Shown here in pieces: positions 7,923 through 14,715 of a stretch of 18,048 bases of DNA (position 1 is the stretch's first letter; every line of letters begins with the position of its first letter). Position numbers and translations under genes: made by a program. The notes beneath the pieces are model-generated. The model searched no databases and was not told the origin of the DNA. It worked only from the letters and a program-made list of their open reading frames with translations. This DNA comes from Clostridia bacterium (lineage in GTDB: Bacteria; Bacillota_A; Clostridia; Christensenellales; Aristaeellaceae): positions 1-18,048 of the forward strand of contig JAFUPT010000092.1 of the NCBI GenBank assembly GCA_017481065.1, given 5' to 3'.

Positions 7923-8167
7923 GCTTCGCCCTCCGTCTTGTAGCCGAGGCTCTTGAGCCAGATCATCAGCACGGTGGTATCGCCCGGGGAAACGCCGGGG
8001 ATGCGGCTGGCCTGTCCGAGGGATTTCGGCCGCTGCTTGTCCAGTTTCTGCCGGGCCTCGATGCGCAGGCCGCTCATGTTCAGGTAATCCGCGTCATCGG
8101 GCAGGGGCACATTTTCCATGCGGCGGAACTTCTTTTCCTCGGCCTGCTGGCGGGAGATATAGCCCTC
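7919..8167 (-). pseudogene. mnmG: Severed C-terminal part of MnmG, in frame after an internal TAA
   Basis: Reading on from the TAA at 8170-8168 in the same frame gives 82 residues: EGYISRQQAEEKKFRR, then MENVPLPDDADYLNMSGLR and the conserved end including SLGQASRIPGVSPGDTT. This is unmistakably the MnmG C-terminal helical domain, which contacts MnmE and tRNA. The whole stretch 7919-9736 is 606 codons with no frame change. The family has KYEGYI here, so the stop replaces a tyrosine codon (TAT or TAC to TAA, one base). A restart at the ATG at 8119-8117 would give a 66-residue fragment, but no well-spaced ribosome site precedes it. It is either a real nonsense mutation or a base-calling error. 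Confidence 0.85.
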
Positions 8168-9736
8168 TTATTTCACTTCAATTTCGGCCTGTTCCTTGAT
8201 TTCCCGGGGGAAATCGGGGAGCTCCGGCTTCTTTTCGCGCAGGGAATCGAAGCTCTCCTCCGTGCGGCGCAGCTTTTCGATCAGATGGAGCTTGCCGAGC
8301 TCGCGGATGGCGGCGTCGGTATCGCTTCTTCGCTGCTCCATGCGGCGCAGGCGCTCCTCAGATGCGAGGCCCGCCTCGTAGCCCATGCGGGTGAGGCGCA
8401 TATCGGCATTATCCTGCCGCAGCAGCAGGCGATATTCGGCGCGGCTGGTCATCATGCGGTAGGGCTCGTCGGTTCCTTTGGTCACGAGATCATCCACCAT
8501 CACGCCGATGTAGGCGTCCGCGCGGGTGAGGATCATGGGATCGCGGCCCTTGAGCCACAGGCTTGCGTTGATGCCGGCGTAGAGGCCCTGGGCGGCTGCC
8601 TCCTCGTAGCCGCTGGTTCCGTTGATCTGGCCCGCGAAATACAGGCCCTCGATTCCCTTTGCCCGGAAGCTGTTGTCCAGCTGGGTGGGATCGATGCAAT
8701 CGTATTCGATGGCGTAGGCCAATCTCAGGATTTTCGCATGCTCAAGGCCGGGCACGGTGGCGTAAATCATGCGCTGCACATCCTCTGGCATGGATGTGGA
8801 CATGCCCTGCACATACCATTCGTTGGTATCCAGCCCCTCCGGCTCCATAAAGATGGGGTGGCGCTCCTTATCCTTGAAGCGGACAACCTTATCCTCGATG
8901 CTGGGGCAGTAGCGCGCGCCGGTGCCGTGGATGGTGCCGGAATACATGGGCGCGCGGTGCAGGTTATCCAGAATCACCTTGTGGGTTTCTGGGGTGGTGT
9001 AGGTAAGGTAGCAGCGGGCTTTGTTGGTGAGGGGCGCGGGATCGGTCATGAAGGAGAAGGGCACGATGGGATCATCGCCATCCTGCGGCTCCATCCTGGA
9101 AAAATCGATGGTGCGGCCATCAATGCGCGCCGGGGTGCCGGTTTTGAAGCGGCGGATTTCAAAGCCCAGATCCATCAGGTTCTGGGTGAGGGCGTTGGCC
9201 GCCAGCAGGCCCTGGGGACCGCCGTTCCAGCTGCATTCGCCGATGATGATGCGGCTCTTCAAATATACGCCCGTGCACACGATGGCGGCCTTGCAGGCGA
9301 CGCTCGATCCGGTGGTGGTTTCCACGCCGGTCACCCTGCCGTTTTCCACGAAGATGCGGCTCACCTCCGCCTGGCGCAGGTCGAGGCGTTCGCAATTATC
9401 GATGGCCTGGCGCATGCGCTTCTGGTAGGCCTTTTTATCGGCCTGCGCCCGCAGCGAATGCACTGCCGGGCCCTTGCCGGTATTCAGCATCCGGCTCTGG
9501 ATGAATACATCATCGATTGCCCGGCCCATCTCGCCGCCAAGGGCGTCCAGCTCGCGCACCAAATGGCCCTTCGCCGTGCCGCCAATCGAAGGATTGCAGG
9601 GCATCATGGCGAGGGAATCCAAATTCAGGGTGGTCAGCAGCGTGCTGAAACCCATGCGCGCGCAGGCGAGGGCGGCTTCGCAGCCCGCGTGGCCCGCGCC
9701 GATGACGATGATATCGTAAGAATCCGTGAAATGCAT
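8168..9736 (-). CDS. mnmG: tRNA uridine-5-carboxymethylaminomethyl modification enzyme MnmG (GidA), truncated by an in-frame stop
   Basis: MnmG with MnmE builds the cmnm5 group on U34 of certain tRNAs, using FAD. The 522 residues before the stop contain the FAD-binding [11 protein letters not shown] at 12-22, [19 protein letters not shown] at 45-62 with the conserved Cys47, [13 protein letters not shown] with Cys277, and [20 protein letters not shown] at 369-388. ATG 9736 is preceded by AAAGGAAGT. The frame stops at TAA (8170-8168) right after EIEVK, while the C-terminal domain continues in frame for 82 more codons (7919-8167). Restored length would be 605 residues, near the family norm. Without that domain MnmG is expected to be inactive. 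The usual neighbour mnmE is not upstream; a divergent peptide operon is there instead. Confidence 0.93.
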   Translation of the reverse strand: MHFTDSYDIIVIGAGHAGCEAALACARMGFSTLLTTLNLDSLAMMPCNPSIGGTAKGHLVRELDALGGEMGRAIDDVFIQSRMLNTGKGPAVHSLRAQADKKAYQKRMRQAIDNCERLDLRQAEVSRIFVENGRVTGVETTTGSSVACKAAIVCTGVYLKSRIIIGECSWNGGPQGLLAANALTQNLMDLGFEIRRFKTGTPARIDGRTIDFSRMEPQDGDDPIVPFSFMTDPAPLTNKARCYLTYTTPETHKVILDNLHRAPMYSGTIHGTGARYCPSIEDKVVRFKDKERHPIFMEPEGLDTNEWYVQGMSTSMPEDVQRMIYATVPGLEHAKILRLAYAIEYDCIDPTQLDNSFRAKGIEGLYFAGQINGTSGYEEAAAQGLYAGINASLWLKGRDPMILTRADAYIGVMVDDLVTKGTDEPYRMMTSRAEYRLLLRQDNADMRLTRMGYEAGLASEERLRRMEQRRSDTDAAIRELGKLHLIEKLRRTEESFDSLREKKPELPDFPREIKEQAEIEVK

Positions 9737-9769
9737 GGTGGGTACTTCCTTTATTTGAGTAGAGGCGGG

Positions 9770-9853
9770 CTTAAGGGACTCCGTCCCTTAAGAATCCCTG
9801 CCAAGGGGGATGATCCCCCTTGGAACCCTCAGCAAGGCACGCATACGCGTGCC
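9770..9853. repeat. Composite palindromic element in the mnmG leader, first half
   Basis: Units are 9770-9792 (arms CTTAAGGGAC and GTCCCTTAAG) and 9801-9823 (arms CCAAGGGGGAT and ATCCCCCTTGG). Then come the linker AACCCTCAGCAA and the short hairpin GGCACGCATACGCGTGCC (9836-9853). The identical 18-base hairpin recurs at 14617-14634. Confidence 0.8.
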
Positions 9854-9865
9854 GGAATTATTTTT

Positions 9866-9896
9866 GAAAATCGCGCCGCCGAATGGCGCGATTTTC
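9866..9896. terminator. Terminator-like hairpin between the divergent mnmG and peptide operons
   Basis: GAAAATCGCGCC (9866-9877) pairs perfectly with GGCGCGATTTTC (9885-9896) around a seven-base loop. The A and T runs lie inside the stem, so termination is possible on either strand. Yet the flanking genes diverge, so no upstream gene needs stopping here. On the minus strand it would sit in the mnmG leader, where it could act as an attenuator. Its role is uncertain. Confidence 0.5.
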
Positions 9897-9909
9897 AATG
9901 CTGGGGGTT

Positions 9910-9960
9910 CTTAGGGAAATGATTCCCCTAAGCCGGGGGTTTGGGGGCGGGAAGCCCCCG
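9910..9960. repeat. Composite palindromic element in the mnmG leader, second half
   Basis: A slightly decayed unit lies at 9910-9932 (CTTAGGGAAAT and ATTCCCCTAAG). After the linker CCGGGGGTTT comes a looser G-tract/C-tract pair at 9943-9959. The 391-base gap 9737-10127 holds these repeats plus promoters and no gene. Confidence 0.7.
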
Positions 9961-9976
9961 AAAGCGTTCTCCCTCT

Positions 9977-9982
9977 ATTATA
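9977..9982 (-). promoter_or_regulatory. Possible -10 box for mnmG-rsmG
   Basis: The minus strand reads TATAAT here, in a short AT-rich patch. A TTGATG lies upstream, but the 21-base spacing is too long to be a normal -35. If used, the mnmG leader would be about 235 bases and would contain the whole palindrome/hairpin block. It is the only good -10 seen between mnmG and the peptide operon. Confidence 0.35.
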
Positions 9983-10065
9983 CAACACTCCCCGCCGCCC
10001 CGCCATCAAGATATGATGATTTTTTGGCCTGACAGAAAAAAATCAAAAAATTTCTGAGAAAAAAG

Positions 10066-10095
10066 TGGCCATAGGGGTTATTTATATCGTATAAT
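10066..10095 (+). promoter_or_regulatory. Promoter for the double-glycine peptide operon
   Basis: A consensus TATAAT lies at 10090-10095, with a partial -35 TGGCCA (10066-10071) 18 bases upstream. The surrounding sequence is the most AT-rich in the window. Transcription would start near 10102, about 26 bases before the first peptide start, which has AGGAGG at 10115-10120. Confidence 0.6.
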
Positions 10096-10127
10096 AAGAC
10101 AAAGAGAAAATACAGGAGGAAAACCTC

Positions 10128-10358
10128 ATGAACGAAGATATCAAGAAGAACGCATTCATCCCCTGCGGCGATTCCATGGAAAAGATGGGCGGAGAAATTC
10201 TGGATGACGAGCTGGACATGGTATCCGGCGGCGTGAACGTGAATGAAAACGCAATGAGCAAGTTCAAGAGATGCCCGAAGTGCATGCGCTCGGTTCCGGT
10301 GCTGGCGGTTAACGGCGAAGAGATTTATTATTGCAAGATGTGCGGGGAGTATATTTAA
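10128..10358 (+). CDS. Double-glycine leader peptide with CxxC-x16-CxxC core (peptide 1)
   Basis: This 76-residue peptide is not a family I can name. The N-terminal part is acidic and ends in DDELDMVSGG (residues 26-35). That matches the double-glycine leaders cleaved by peptidase-containing ABC transporters during export of bacteriocins and modified peptides. A second GG lies at 21-22. The predicted core of 41 residues has KRCPKCM and YYCKMCGEYI: cysteines 49, 52, 69 and 72, a zinc-ribbon-like pattern; Cys13 lies in the leader. AGGAGG sits eight bases before ATG 10128. It shares MNE-IKKN and the VSGG leader end with peptide 3. No transporter, protease or modifying enzyme is in the window. 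It could be a RiPP precursor, an exported metal-binding peptide, or a small intracellular zinc ribbon with a chance GG. Confidence 0.75.
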   Translation: MNEDIKKNAFIPCGDSMEKMGGEILDDELDMVSGGVNVNENAMSKFKRCPKCMRSVPVLAVNGEEIYYCKMCGEYI

Positions 10359-10389
10359 TCCGGCGCAGGCTTTCAGAGTAGGGCCAACC

Positions 10390-10524
10390 ATGAGCGAAGA
10401 AAAGAAGAATGAAATCCGTGATGAACGGCTGGAAGATGTGTCCGGCGGCAGTTTGCCGTCCCATGCCGCCAATGATTCGGATTACATCGAAGATGAAGCT
10501 ATGCTGATTATTCCGATTGTTTAA
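10390..10524 (+). CDS. Double-glycine leader peptide without cysteine (peptide 2)
   Basis: This frame encodes 44 residues: MSEEKKNEIRDERLEDVSGG, then a 24-residue core that is acidic (NDSDYIEDEA) and ends in the hydrophobic MLIIPIV. The leader clearly resembles those of its two neighbours (KKNEI...LE-VSGG), but the core has no cysteine and no resemblance to theirs. The ribosome site is weak (GAGTAGGG, about seven bases before the ATG). It starts 31 bases after peptide 1 and ends 12 bases before peptide 3, on the same strand. It may be a second peptide type matured by the same machinery, or a decayed copy. The shared leader is the main evidence that it is a gene. Confidence 0.6.
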   Translation: MSEEKKNEIRDERLEDVSGGSLPSHAANDSDYIEDEAMLIIPIV

Positions 10525-10536
10525 GGAGGTAAACCC

Positions 10537-10725
10537 ATGAACGAAGAAATCAAAAAGAATGAAATTGCCGAAGAAGAGCTGGAAGAGGTATCCGGCGGCG
10601 TCGGCCGCCTTGCGGCCCCGAGAACCTGCTCCAAGTGCGGCGGAGTTGTGTTTGCGGGGGCCGAGCCGATCTACAGCGCACACAGATATTTCTGCCCCAG
10701 GTGCAATCGTGAGGAACGCGCGTAA
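10537..10725 (+). CDS. Double-glycine leader peptide with CxxC-x18-CxxC core (peptide 3)
   Basis: This frame encodes 62 residues with the leader ending EEELEEVSGG (12-21), then a 41-residue core with RTCSKCGG and YFCPRCNREERA. Cysteines 31, 34, 53 and 56 give CxxC-x18-CxxC, close to the x16 spacing of peptide 1. The predicted core length is the same as in peptide 1. AAGGAGG lies just before ATG 10537, directly after the peptide 2 stop. This core is basic and glycine-rich, unlike peptide 2. It is the last gene before the strong terminator at 10792-10835. The product family is not recognised; export and cleavage after GG are inferred from the leader alone. Confidence 0.75.
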   Translation: MNEEIKKNEIAEEELEEVSGGVGRLAAPRTCSKCGGVVFAGAEPIYSAHRYFCPRCNREERA

Positions 10726-10791
10726 GGTAAATGGACGAAGGCGCTTGGCTGAAGGCAGCTGAAATGGATTCGCGCATGTGATGGGCGCATT

Positions 10792-10835
10792 GCAAAACCT
10801 GGAAGTTGGCGATGAACTTCCGGGTTTTGCTTTTT
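10792..10835 (+). terminator. Strong terminator of the peptide operon
   Basis: GCAAAACCTGGAAGTT (10792-10807) pairs with AACTTCCGGGTTTTGC (10815-10830), 16 pairs including one G-T wobble, around a seven-base loop. TTTTTATTT follows. It separates the peptide operon from alaS. Confidence 0.92.
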
Positions 10836-10860
10836 ATTTGCCCTTTTCACGCCGCCTACG

Positions 10861-10889
10861 TTGACTTTTCCCCCCGTCAATGCTATAAT
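10861..10889 (+). promoter_or_regulatory. Sigma-A-type promoter for alaS
   Basis: TTGACT (10861-10866) and TATAAT (10884-10889) are exactly 17 bases apart, with TGC directly before the -10 (extended -10). Transcription would begin near 10896, giving a leader of about 70 bases. That is too short for a T-box, so alaS seems not to be T-box controlled here. Confidence 0.85.
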
Positions 10890-10964
10890 TTTCGATGATT
10901 TATATGGTTCAATAGGCCCATAATTGCAAGTGAATTTATTGGCGACCATGGAGGAATTATTACA

Positions 10965-12926
10965 ATGAATGCAAACATCAAGACCTACAACGACCTGAGA
11001 GCCCTGTTTCTCAAGTTTTTTGAATCCAAGGGACATGCTGTAATTCCCAGCGCCTCCGTCATCCCGGAGAACGATCCCACCGTGCTCTTCACCACCGCCG
11101 GCATGCATCCGCTGGTTCCCTACCTGATGGGCGAAAAGCATCCCATGGGCACCCGCCTCACCGATGTGCAGAAGTGCATCCGCACCGGCGATATTGATGA
11201 TGTTGGCGATCCCAGCCACCTCACCTTCTTTGAAATGCTGGGCAACTGGTCCCTGGGCGATTATTTCAAAGAGGAAATGATTCCCTGGAGCTGGGAATTC
11301 CTCACCGGCGAAGAATGGCTGGGCCTGCCCAAGGATCGCCTCGCATTCACCGTGTTCGAGGGCGATGAGGACTGCCCCCGCGATGAAGAGGCCGCCAATA
11401 TCTGGCGCAAGCAGGGCGTGGCCGATGACCACATCTTCTACCTGCCCAAGAAGTGCAACTGGTGGGGCCCCGCCGGCGTGACCGGCCCCTGCGGCCCGGA
11501 TACCGAAATGTTCTGGATCACCGATAAGCCCGCCTGCGGCCCGGACTGCGGCCCGGATTGCAGCTGCGGACGCTACCTCGAAATCTGGAACGATGTATTC
11601 ATGCAGTATGAAAAGCAGGCCGACGGCAGCTTCATTCCGCTCAAGCAGAAGAACGTTGATACCGGCATGGGCATCGAGCGCACCTACTGCGTATTGAAGG
11701 GCGTAAAGACCGTATACGAAACCGAAATCTTTGCCTCCATCATCGGCAAGATTGAGGAGCTTTCCGGCAAGAAGTACGGCGAGAGCGACGAGGTCACCAA
11801 GGCCATCCGCATCATCTCCGACCACATGCGCACCGCTTCCTTCATCATCGGCGATGACCGCGGCGTTACCCCCTCCAACGTGGACCAGGGCTATGTGCTG
11901 CGCCGCCTGATCCGCCGCGCCGTGCGCCACGGCATGAAGCTGGGCATGCCCGAAGGCTTCACCTGCCAGATTGCACAGGTAATCATCAACCAGTACAAGG
12001 AAAATTATCCCGAGCTCGAGCGCAACGGCGCGCACATCCTTGAGCAGCTGAAGCTCGAGGAAGAACGCTTCCAGCGCACCCTCAAGAAGGGCCAGGCGGA
12101 GTTTGAAAAGGTTTACGGCAACATGGCCCGCCGCAAGGCAGCCTTCGAAGCCCTCAAGGCCGATAAGACCAATGCCGACGCCATCGCCGCCGCACTCAAG
12201 CAGCTGCCCCCGGCTCCCGAAAACCTGCCGCTGATCGAAAAGGTGAAGGCCGGCACGGTTGAGGATGCCGAGCTGGACGAGAAGATCGCCGCATGCAGCG
12301 TGATTGATGGCCGCAGCGCCTTCAAGCTCTACGATACCTTCGGCTTCCCGATTGAGATCACCAAGGAAATGGCCGAGGAAAAGGGCGTAACCGTGGATGA
12401 AGCGGGCTTCCAGGAGCGCTTCAAGAAGCACCAGGAAACCAGCCATGCCGGCGCTGAGCAGCGCTTCAAGGGCGGCCTGGCCGATTCCTCCGAGGAAACC
12501 GCCAAGCTGCACACCGCTACCCACCTGCTGCAGGCTGCCCTGCGCAAGGTTCTGGGTCCGGAGGTCAACCAGAAGGGCTCCAACATCACCGCCGAGCGCC
12601 TGCGCTTTGACTTCTCCTTCGGCCGCAAGATGACCGAGGAGGAAAAGGCCGAGGTTGAAAAGCTGGTGAATGAATATATCCAGGCCAAGGCTCCCGTCGT
12701 CTGCGAGGAGATGACCGTTGCAGAAGCCAAGGAACAGGGCGCAACCGGCCTGTTCGAATCCAAGTATGGCGAGCGTGTAAAGGTTTACACCATGGGCGAG
12801 TTCTCCAAGGAAATCTGCGGCGGCCCCCATGCCAGCAACACCGGCGACCTCGTTTCCTTCAAGATCAAGAAGGAAGAGGCTTCCTCCGCAGGCGTGCGCC
12901 GCATCAAGGCCGTTATCGGTAAGTAA
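10965..12926 (+). CDS. alaS: Alanyl-tRNA synthetase, short form without the C-Ala domain
   Basis: AlaRS joins alanine to tRNA-Ala in the cytoplasm and hydrolyses mischarged Ser- and Gly-tRNA. The catalytic class II domain spans residues 1 to about 250 (LFTTAGMHPLVPYL near 41-54, FFEMLGNWSLGDYF at 88-101, NVDTGMGIERT at 230-240). A tRNA-recognition domain follows, then the editing domain with HTATH (516-520) and CGGPH (618-622), both intact. It stops at residue 653, just after AGVRRIKAVIGK. Family members are usually about 870 residues and continue into a C-terminal domain used for dimerisation and tRNA contact. No remnant follows the TAA; a repeat begins 16 bases later. Two other oddities are a cysteine cluster at C191/C195/C199/C201 and an Ala/Lys-rich insertion at about 385-445. 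GGAGGAATT precedes ATG 10965. Confidence 0.95.
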   Translation: MNANIKTYNDLRALFLKFFESKGHAVIPSASVIPENDPTVLFTTAGMHPLVPYLMGEKHPMGTRLTDVQKCIRTGDIDDVGDPSHLTFFEMLGNWSLGDYFKEEMIPWSWEFLTGEEWLGLPKDRLAFTVFEGDEDCPRDEEAANIWRKQGVADDHIFYLPKKCNWWGPAGVTGPCGPDTEMFWITDKPACGPDCGPDCSCGRYLEIWNDVFMQYEKQADGSFIPLKQKNVDTGMGIERTYCVLKGVKTVYETEIFASIIGKIEELSGKKYGESDEVTKAIRIISDHMRTASFIIGDDRGVTPSNVDQGYVLRRLIRRAVRHGMKLGMPEGFTCQIAQVIINQYKENYPELERNGAHILEQLKLEEERFQRTLKKGQAEFEKVYGNMARRKAAFEALKADKTNADAIAAALKQLPPAPENLPLIEKVKAGTVEDAELDEKIAACSVIDGRSAFKLYDTFGFPIEITKEMAEEKGVTVDEAGFQERFKKHQETSHAGAEQRFKGGLADSSEETAKLHTATHLLQAALRKVLGPEVNQKGSNITAERLRFDFSFGRKMTEEEKAEVEKLVNEYIQAKAPVVCEEMTVAEAKEQGATGLFESKYGERVKVYTMGEFSKEICGGPHASNTGDLVSFKIKKEEASSAGVRRIKAVIGK

Positions 12927-12942
12927 GAACGGGAGGGAGACG

Positions 12943-13022
12943 CTGGGGGCTTTCAGCCCCCAGACCCCCGACCAAAGGGCGAGCCGCCCTTTGGAAACCG
13001 CACAAGCAACGCTGCGCGTTGC
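12943..13022. repeat. Composite palindromic element after alaS, first half
   Basis: Units are 12943-12963 (arms CTGGGGGCT and AGCCCCCAG) and 12972-12994 (arms CCAAAGGGC and GCCCTTTGG). Then come the linker AAACCGCACAA and the short hairpin GCAACGC-TGC-GCGTTGC (13006-13022), followed by AT-rich AAAAGAATAATTATT. Confidence 0.8.
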
Positions 13023-13037
13023 AAAAGAATAATTATT

Positions 13038-13085
13038 GCAAATCGCGCCGGTCGGCAGTGCCGACATCCAGTAGGCGCGATTTGC
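13038..13085. repeat. Compound hairpin core between alaS and the glycerol-phosphate dehydrogenase gene
   Basis: GCAAATCGCGCC (13038-13049) pairs with GGCGCGATTTGC (13074-13085). The loop holds a second hairpin, GTCGGC-AGT-GCCGAC (13051-13065). The stem shares ATCGCGCC/GGCGCGAT with the hairpin at 9866-9896. It lacks a T run, so it is a poor terminator by sequence, although it sits where one would end alaS. Confidence 0.7.
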
Positions 13086-13097
13086 TTAGATGGGATT

Positions 13098-13145
13098 CTT
13101 AAGGGACAATGTCCCTTAAGCGGGGTTTCAGGGGCAGCGCCCCTG
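13098..13145. repeat. Composite palindromic element, second half, in the leader of the next gene
   Basis: Units are 13098-13120 (arms CTTAAGGGACA and TGTCCCTTAAG, one central base) and 13129-13145 (arms CAGGGGC and GCCCCTG), joined by CGGGGTTT. No convincing promoter was seen between here and ATG 13185, so the gene may depend on transcription from alaS. Confidence 0.8.
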
Positions 13146-13184
13146 ACGTTCCCCTCTCCCCCTACGACATAAGGAGGAAATGCC

Positions 13185-14549
13185 ATGCTGAATCTTTCCA
13201 CCAAATCCATTGCCGAGCTGATCGATCCCAAGGGCTACGACTGCGAGTGCGGCAAGAAGCACGTTGTAAACATCCGCTATGTGAAGACCGGCAAGGGCGT
13301 AGTGAGCTGCGTGCCGGAGATGATCGAGGCGCTGGGCGCGAAGAAGCCCTTCGTCCTCTGCGACCAGAGCACCTGGAAGGCTGCGGGCGAGAAGGTATGC
13401 CAGATTCTGGCCGATGCGGGCATTCCCTATGTGCTGCATATTCTGCCCGTGGACAAGCCGGCTCCGGACGAGTGGGCGCTGGGCAACGCCATCATGCGCT
13501 TCGACCTGAGCTGCGATCTGGTGCTGGGCGTGGGCAGCGGCGTGATCAACGATCTGTGCAAGGAGCTGGCATTTAAGACCGGCCGCATCAACGCCATCGT
13601 GGGCACCGCGCCTTCGATGGACGGCTATGCTTCCGCCACCGCTTCCTGCGAGCGCGACCATGTGAAGGTAAGCCTGAACAACCAGTGCCCCCAGGGTATC
13701 CTGCTGGACGCTGAGATCATGGCCCAGGCCCCCATGCGCATGCTGTGGGCGGGCTTCGGCGATATGGTTGCCAAGTATGTGGCCATCTGCGAGTGGCGCA
13801 TCACCAACCTGATCACCGGCGAATACTACTGCGAAGCCGTTGCCGAGCTGATGCGCGCCGCGCTGAAAAAGATCGTGGCCAATGCGGACAAGCTGGTTCA
13901 GCGCGATCCCGACGCAGTGCTGGCCGTGGCGGACGGCCTGGTTCTGGCCGGCCTCGGCATGGCTTTTGCCGGCTGCAGCCGCCCCGCCAGCGGACTCGAG
14001 CATTATTTCTCCCACATGTGGGAAATGATGGCCCTCGACCGCAACCAGCCCTACGATCTGCACGGCATCCTGGTGGGCGTGGGCACCGTGCTCACCATGC
14101 GCCTGTACAAGTGGATTCGCACCCTCACCCCCGATATGGAAAAGATGCAGGCCCATGCCGCCGCTTACAGCTATGAAGCATGGGAGCAGCAGGTGCGCCG
14201 CATCTTCGGCAAGGCTGCTGATGAGATCATCCGCGTGGAAAACAAGGAAAAGAAGAATGATCCCGCCCGCCTGCAGCAGCGCATCGCCAGAATCGCTGAA
14301 AACTGGGATGAGATCATCAAGATCATCGATGAGGAGCTGCCGGATTATGATTGGCTCTATGAAACCATGAAGGCCACCGGCATGCCCATTGAGCCCAATG
14401 ATCTGGACAACATCTCCGAGGACGATGTGATCACCGCCTACCTCGGCGCCCGCGATATCCGCGATAAGTATCTCTCCTGCTCCTTCCTCTGGGATATGGG
14501 CCTCGAGATGGAAGCCGCCGAGAAGGTTCGCGCAGAGCTGAAGTACTGA
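13185..14549 (+). CDS. egsA: sn-glycerol-1-phosphate dehydrogenase, AraM/EgsA family
   Basis: This 454-residue cytoplasmic enzyme of the iron-type dehydrogenase fold is predicted to reduce dihydroxyacetone phosphate to sn-glycerol-1-phosphate with NAD(P)H. In archaea this makes lipid backbones; in Bacillus AraM it feeds heptaprenylglyceryl phosphate. Visible are an N-terminal YDCECGKKH (18-26), the nucleotide loop LGVGSGVIND (114-123), TAPSMDGYASATAS (141-154) with metal-binding Asp146, EHYFSHMWEM (272-281) and the final metal ligand in DLHGILVGVGTV (291-302). It is longer than the ~390-residue Bacillus protein, mostly through the charged, helical C-terminal third. AAGGAGGAAATGCC precedes ATG 13185. 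It stands alone between repeat blocks, converging on the minus-strand operon. No arabinose or lipid genes lie beside it, so its pathway is open. Confidence 0.88.
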   Translation: MLNLSTKSIAELIDPKGYDCECGKKHVVNIRYVKTGKGVVSCVPEMIEALGAKKPFVLCDQSTWKAAGEKVCQILADAGIPYVLHILPVDKPAPDEWALGNAIMRFDLSCDLVLGVGSGVINDLCKELAFKTGRINAIVGTAPSMDGYASATASCERDHVKVSLNNQCPQGILLDAEIMAQAPMRMLWAGFGDMVAKYVAICEWRITNLITGEYYCEAVAELMRAALKKIVANADKLVQRDPDAVLAVADGLVLAGLGMAFAGCSRPASGLEHYFSHMWEMMALDRNQPYDLHGILVGVGTVLTMRLYKWIRTLTPDMEKMQAHAAAYSYEAWEQQVRRIFGKAADEIIRVENKEKKNDPARLQQRIARIAENWDEIIKIIDEELPDYDWLYETMKATGMPIEPNDLDNISEDDVITAYLGARDIRDKYLSCSFLWDMGLEMEAAEKVRAELKY

Positions 14550-14550
14550 G

Positions 14551-14634
14551 GGGGACGCTGCCCCTTTGGAAACCCCGCAAGGGGGGAGAGCCTCCCCCCT
14601 TGCCCCCGGCACAAAAGGCACGCATACGCGTGCC
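14551..14634. repeat. Composite palindromic element after the glycerol-phosphate dehydrogenase gene
   Basis: A decayed unit (GGGGACGCTGCCCCTTTGG, 14552-14570) keeps its right arm, but its left arm is replaced by the end of the gene. Next is 14578-14602 (arms CAAGGGGGGA and TCCCCCCTTG). The hairpin GGCACGCATACGCGTGCC (14617-14634) is identical to 9836-9853. AT-rich TTAAATAATTTA follows. Confidence 0.75.
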
Positions 14635-14648
14635 TTAAATAATTTATC

Positions 14649-14680
14649 AAAAAATCGACCTTGCAAGAGGTCGATTTTTT
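14649..14680. terminator. Bidirectional terminator between convergent operons
   Basis: AAAAAATCGACC (14649-14660) pairs perfectly with GGTCGATTTTTT (14669-14680) around TTGCAAGA. A and T runs at the two ends make it suitable for stopping both the plus-strand dehydrogenase gene and the minus-strand operon. Confidence 0.92.
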
Positions 14681-14715
14681 ATGCAGAGGGGTGCAGGGAC
14701 AGCCTCCCCTAAGCG

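Noticed and set aside
8168..8170. Programmed stop-codon readthrough or TAA recoding in mnmG
   Set aside because: TAA ends several intact genes here, no readthrough structure was recognised, and MnmG is not known to be recoded; mutation or error is simpler.
8285..9922. 545-residue open frame on the plus strand opposite mnmG
   Set aside because: It is the antisense of conserved MnmG sequence and runs into the intergenic repeat.
10731..10781. 16-codon frame after peptide 3
   Set aside because: Begins six bases after a stop, lacks a GG leader and a good ribosome site; too short to support.
10890..10964. T-box leader before alaS
   Set aside because: The strong promoter leaves only about 70 bases, and no T-box consensus or antiterminator was seen.
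10671..13067. 798-residue open frame on the minus strand opposite alaS
   Set aside because: Same low-complexity His/Gly/Ala composition, runs through a repeat and a promoter, and the plus strand is clearly alaS.
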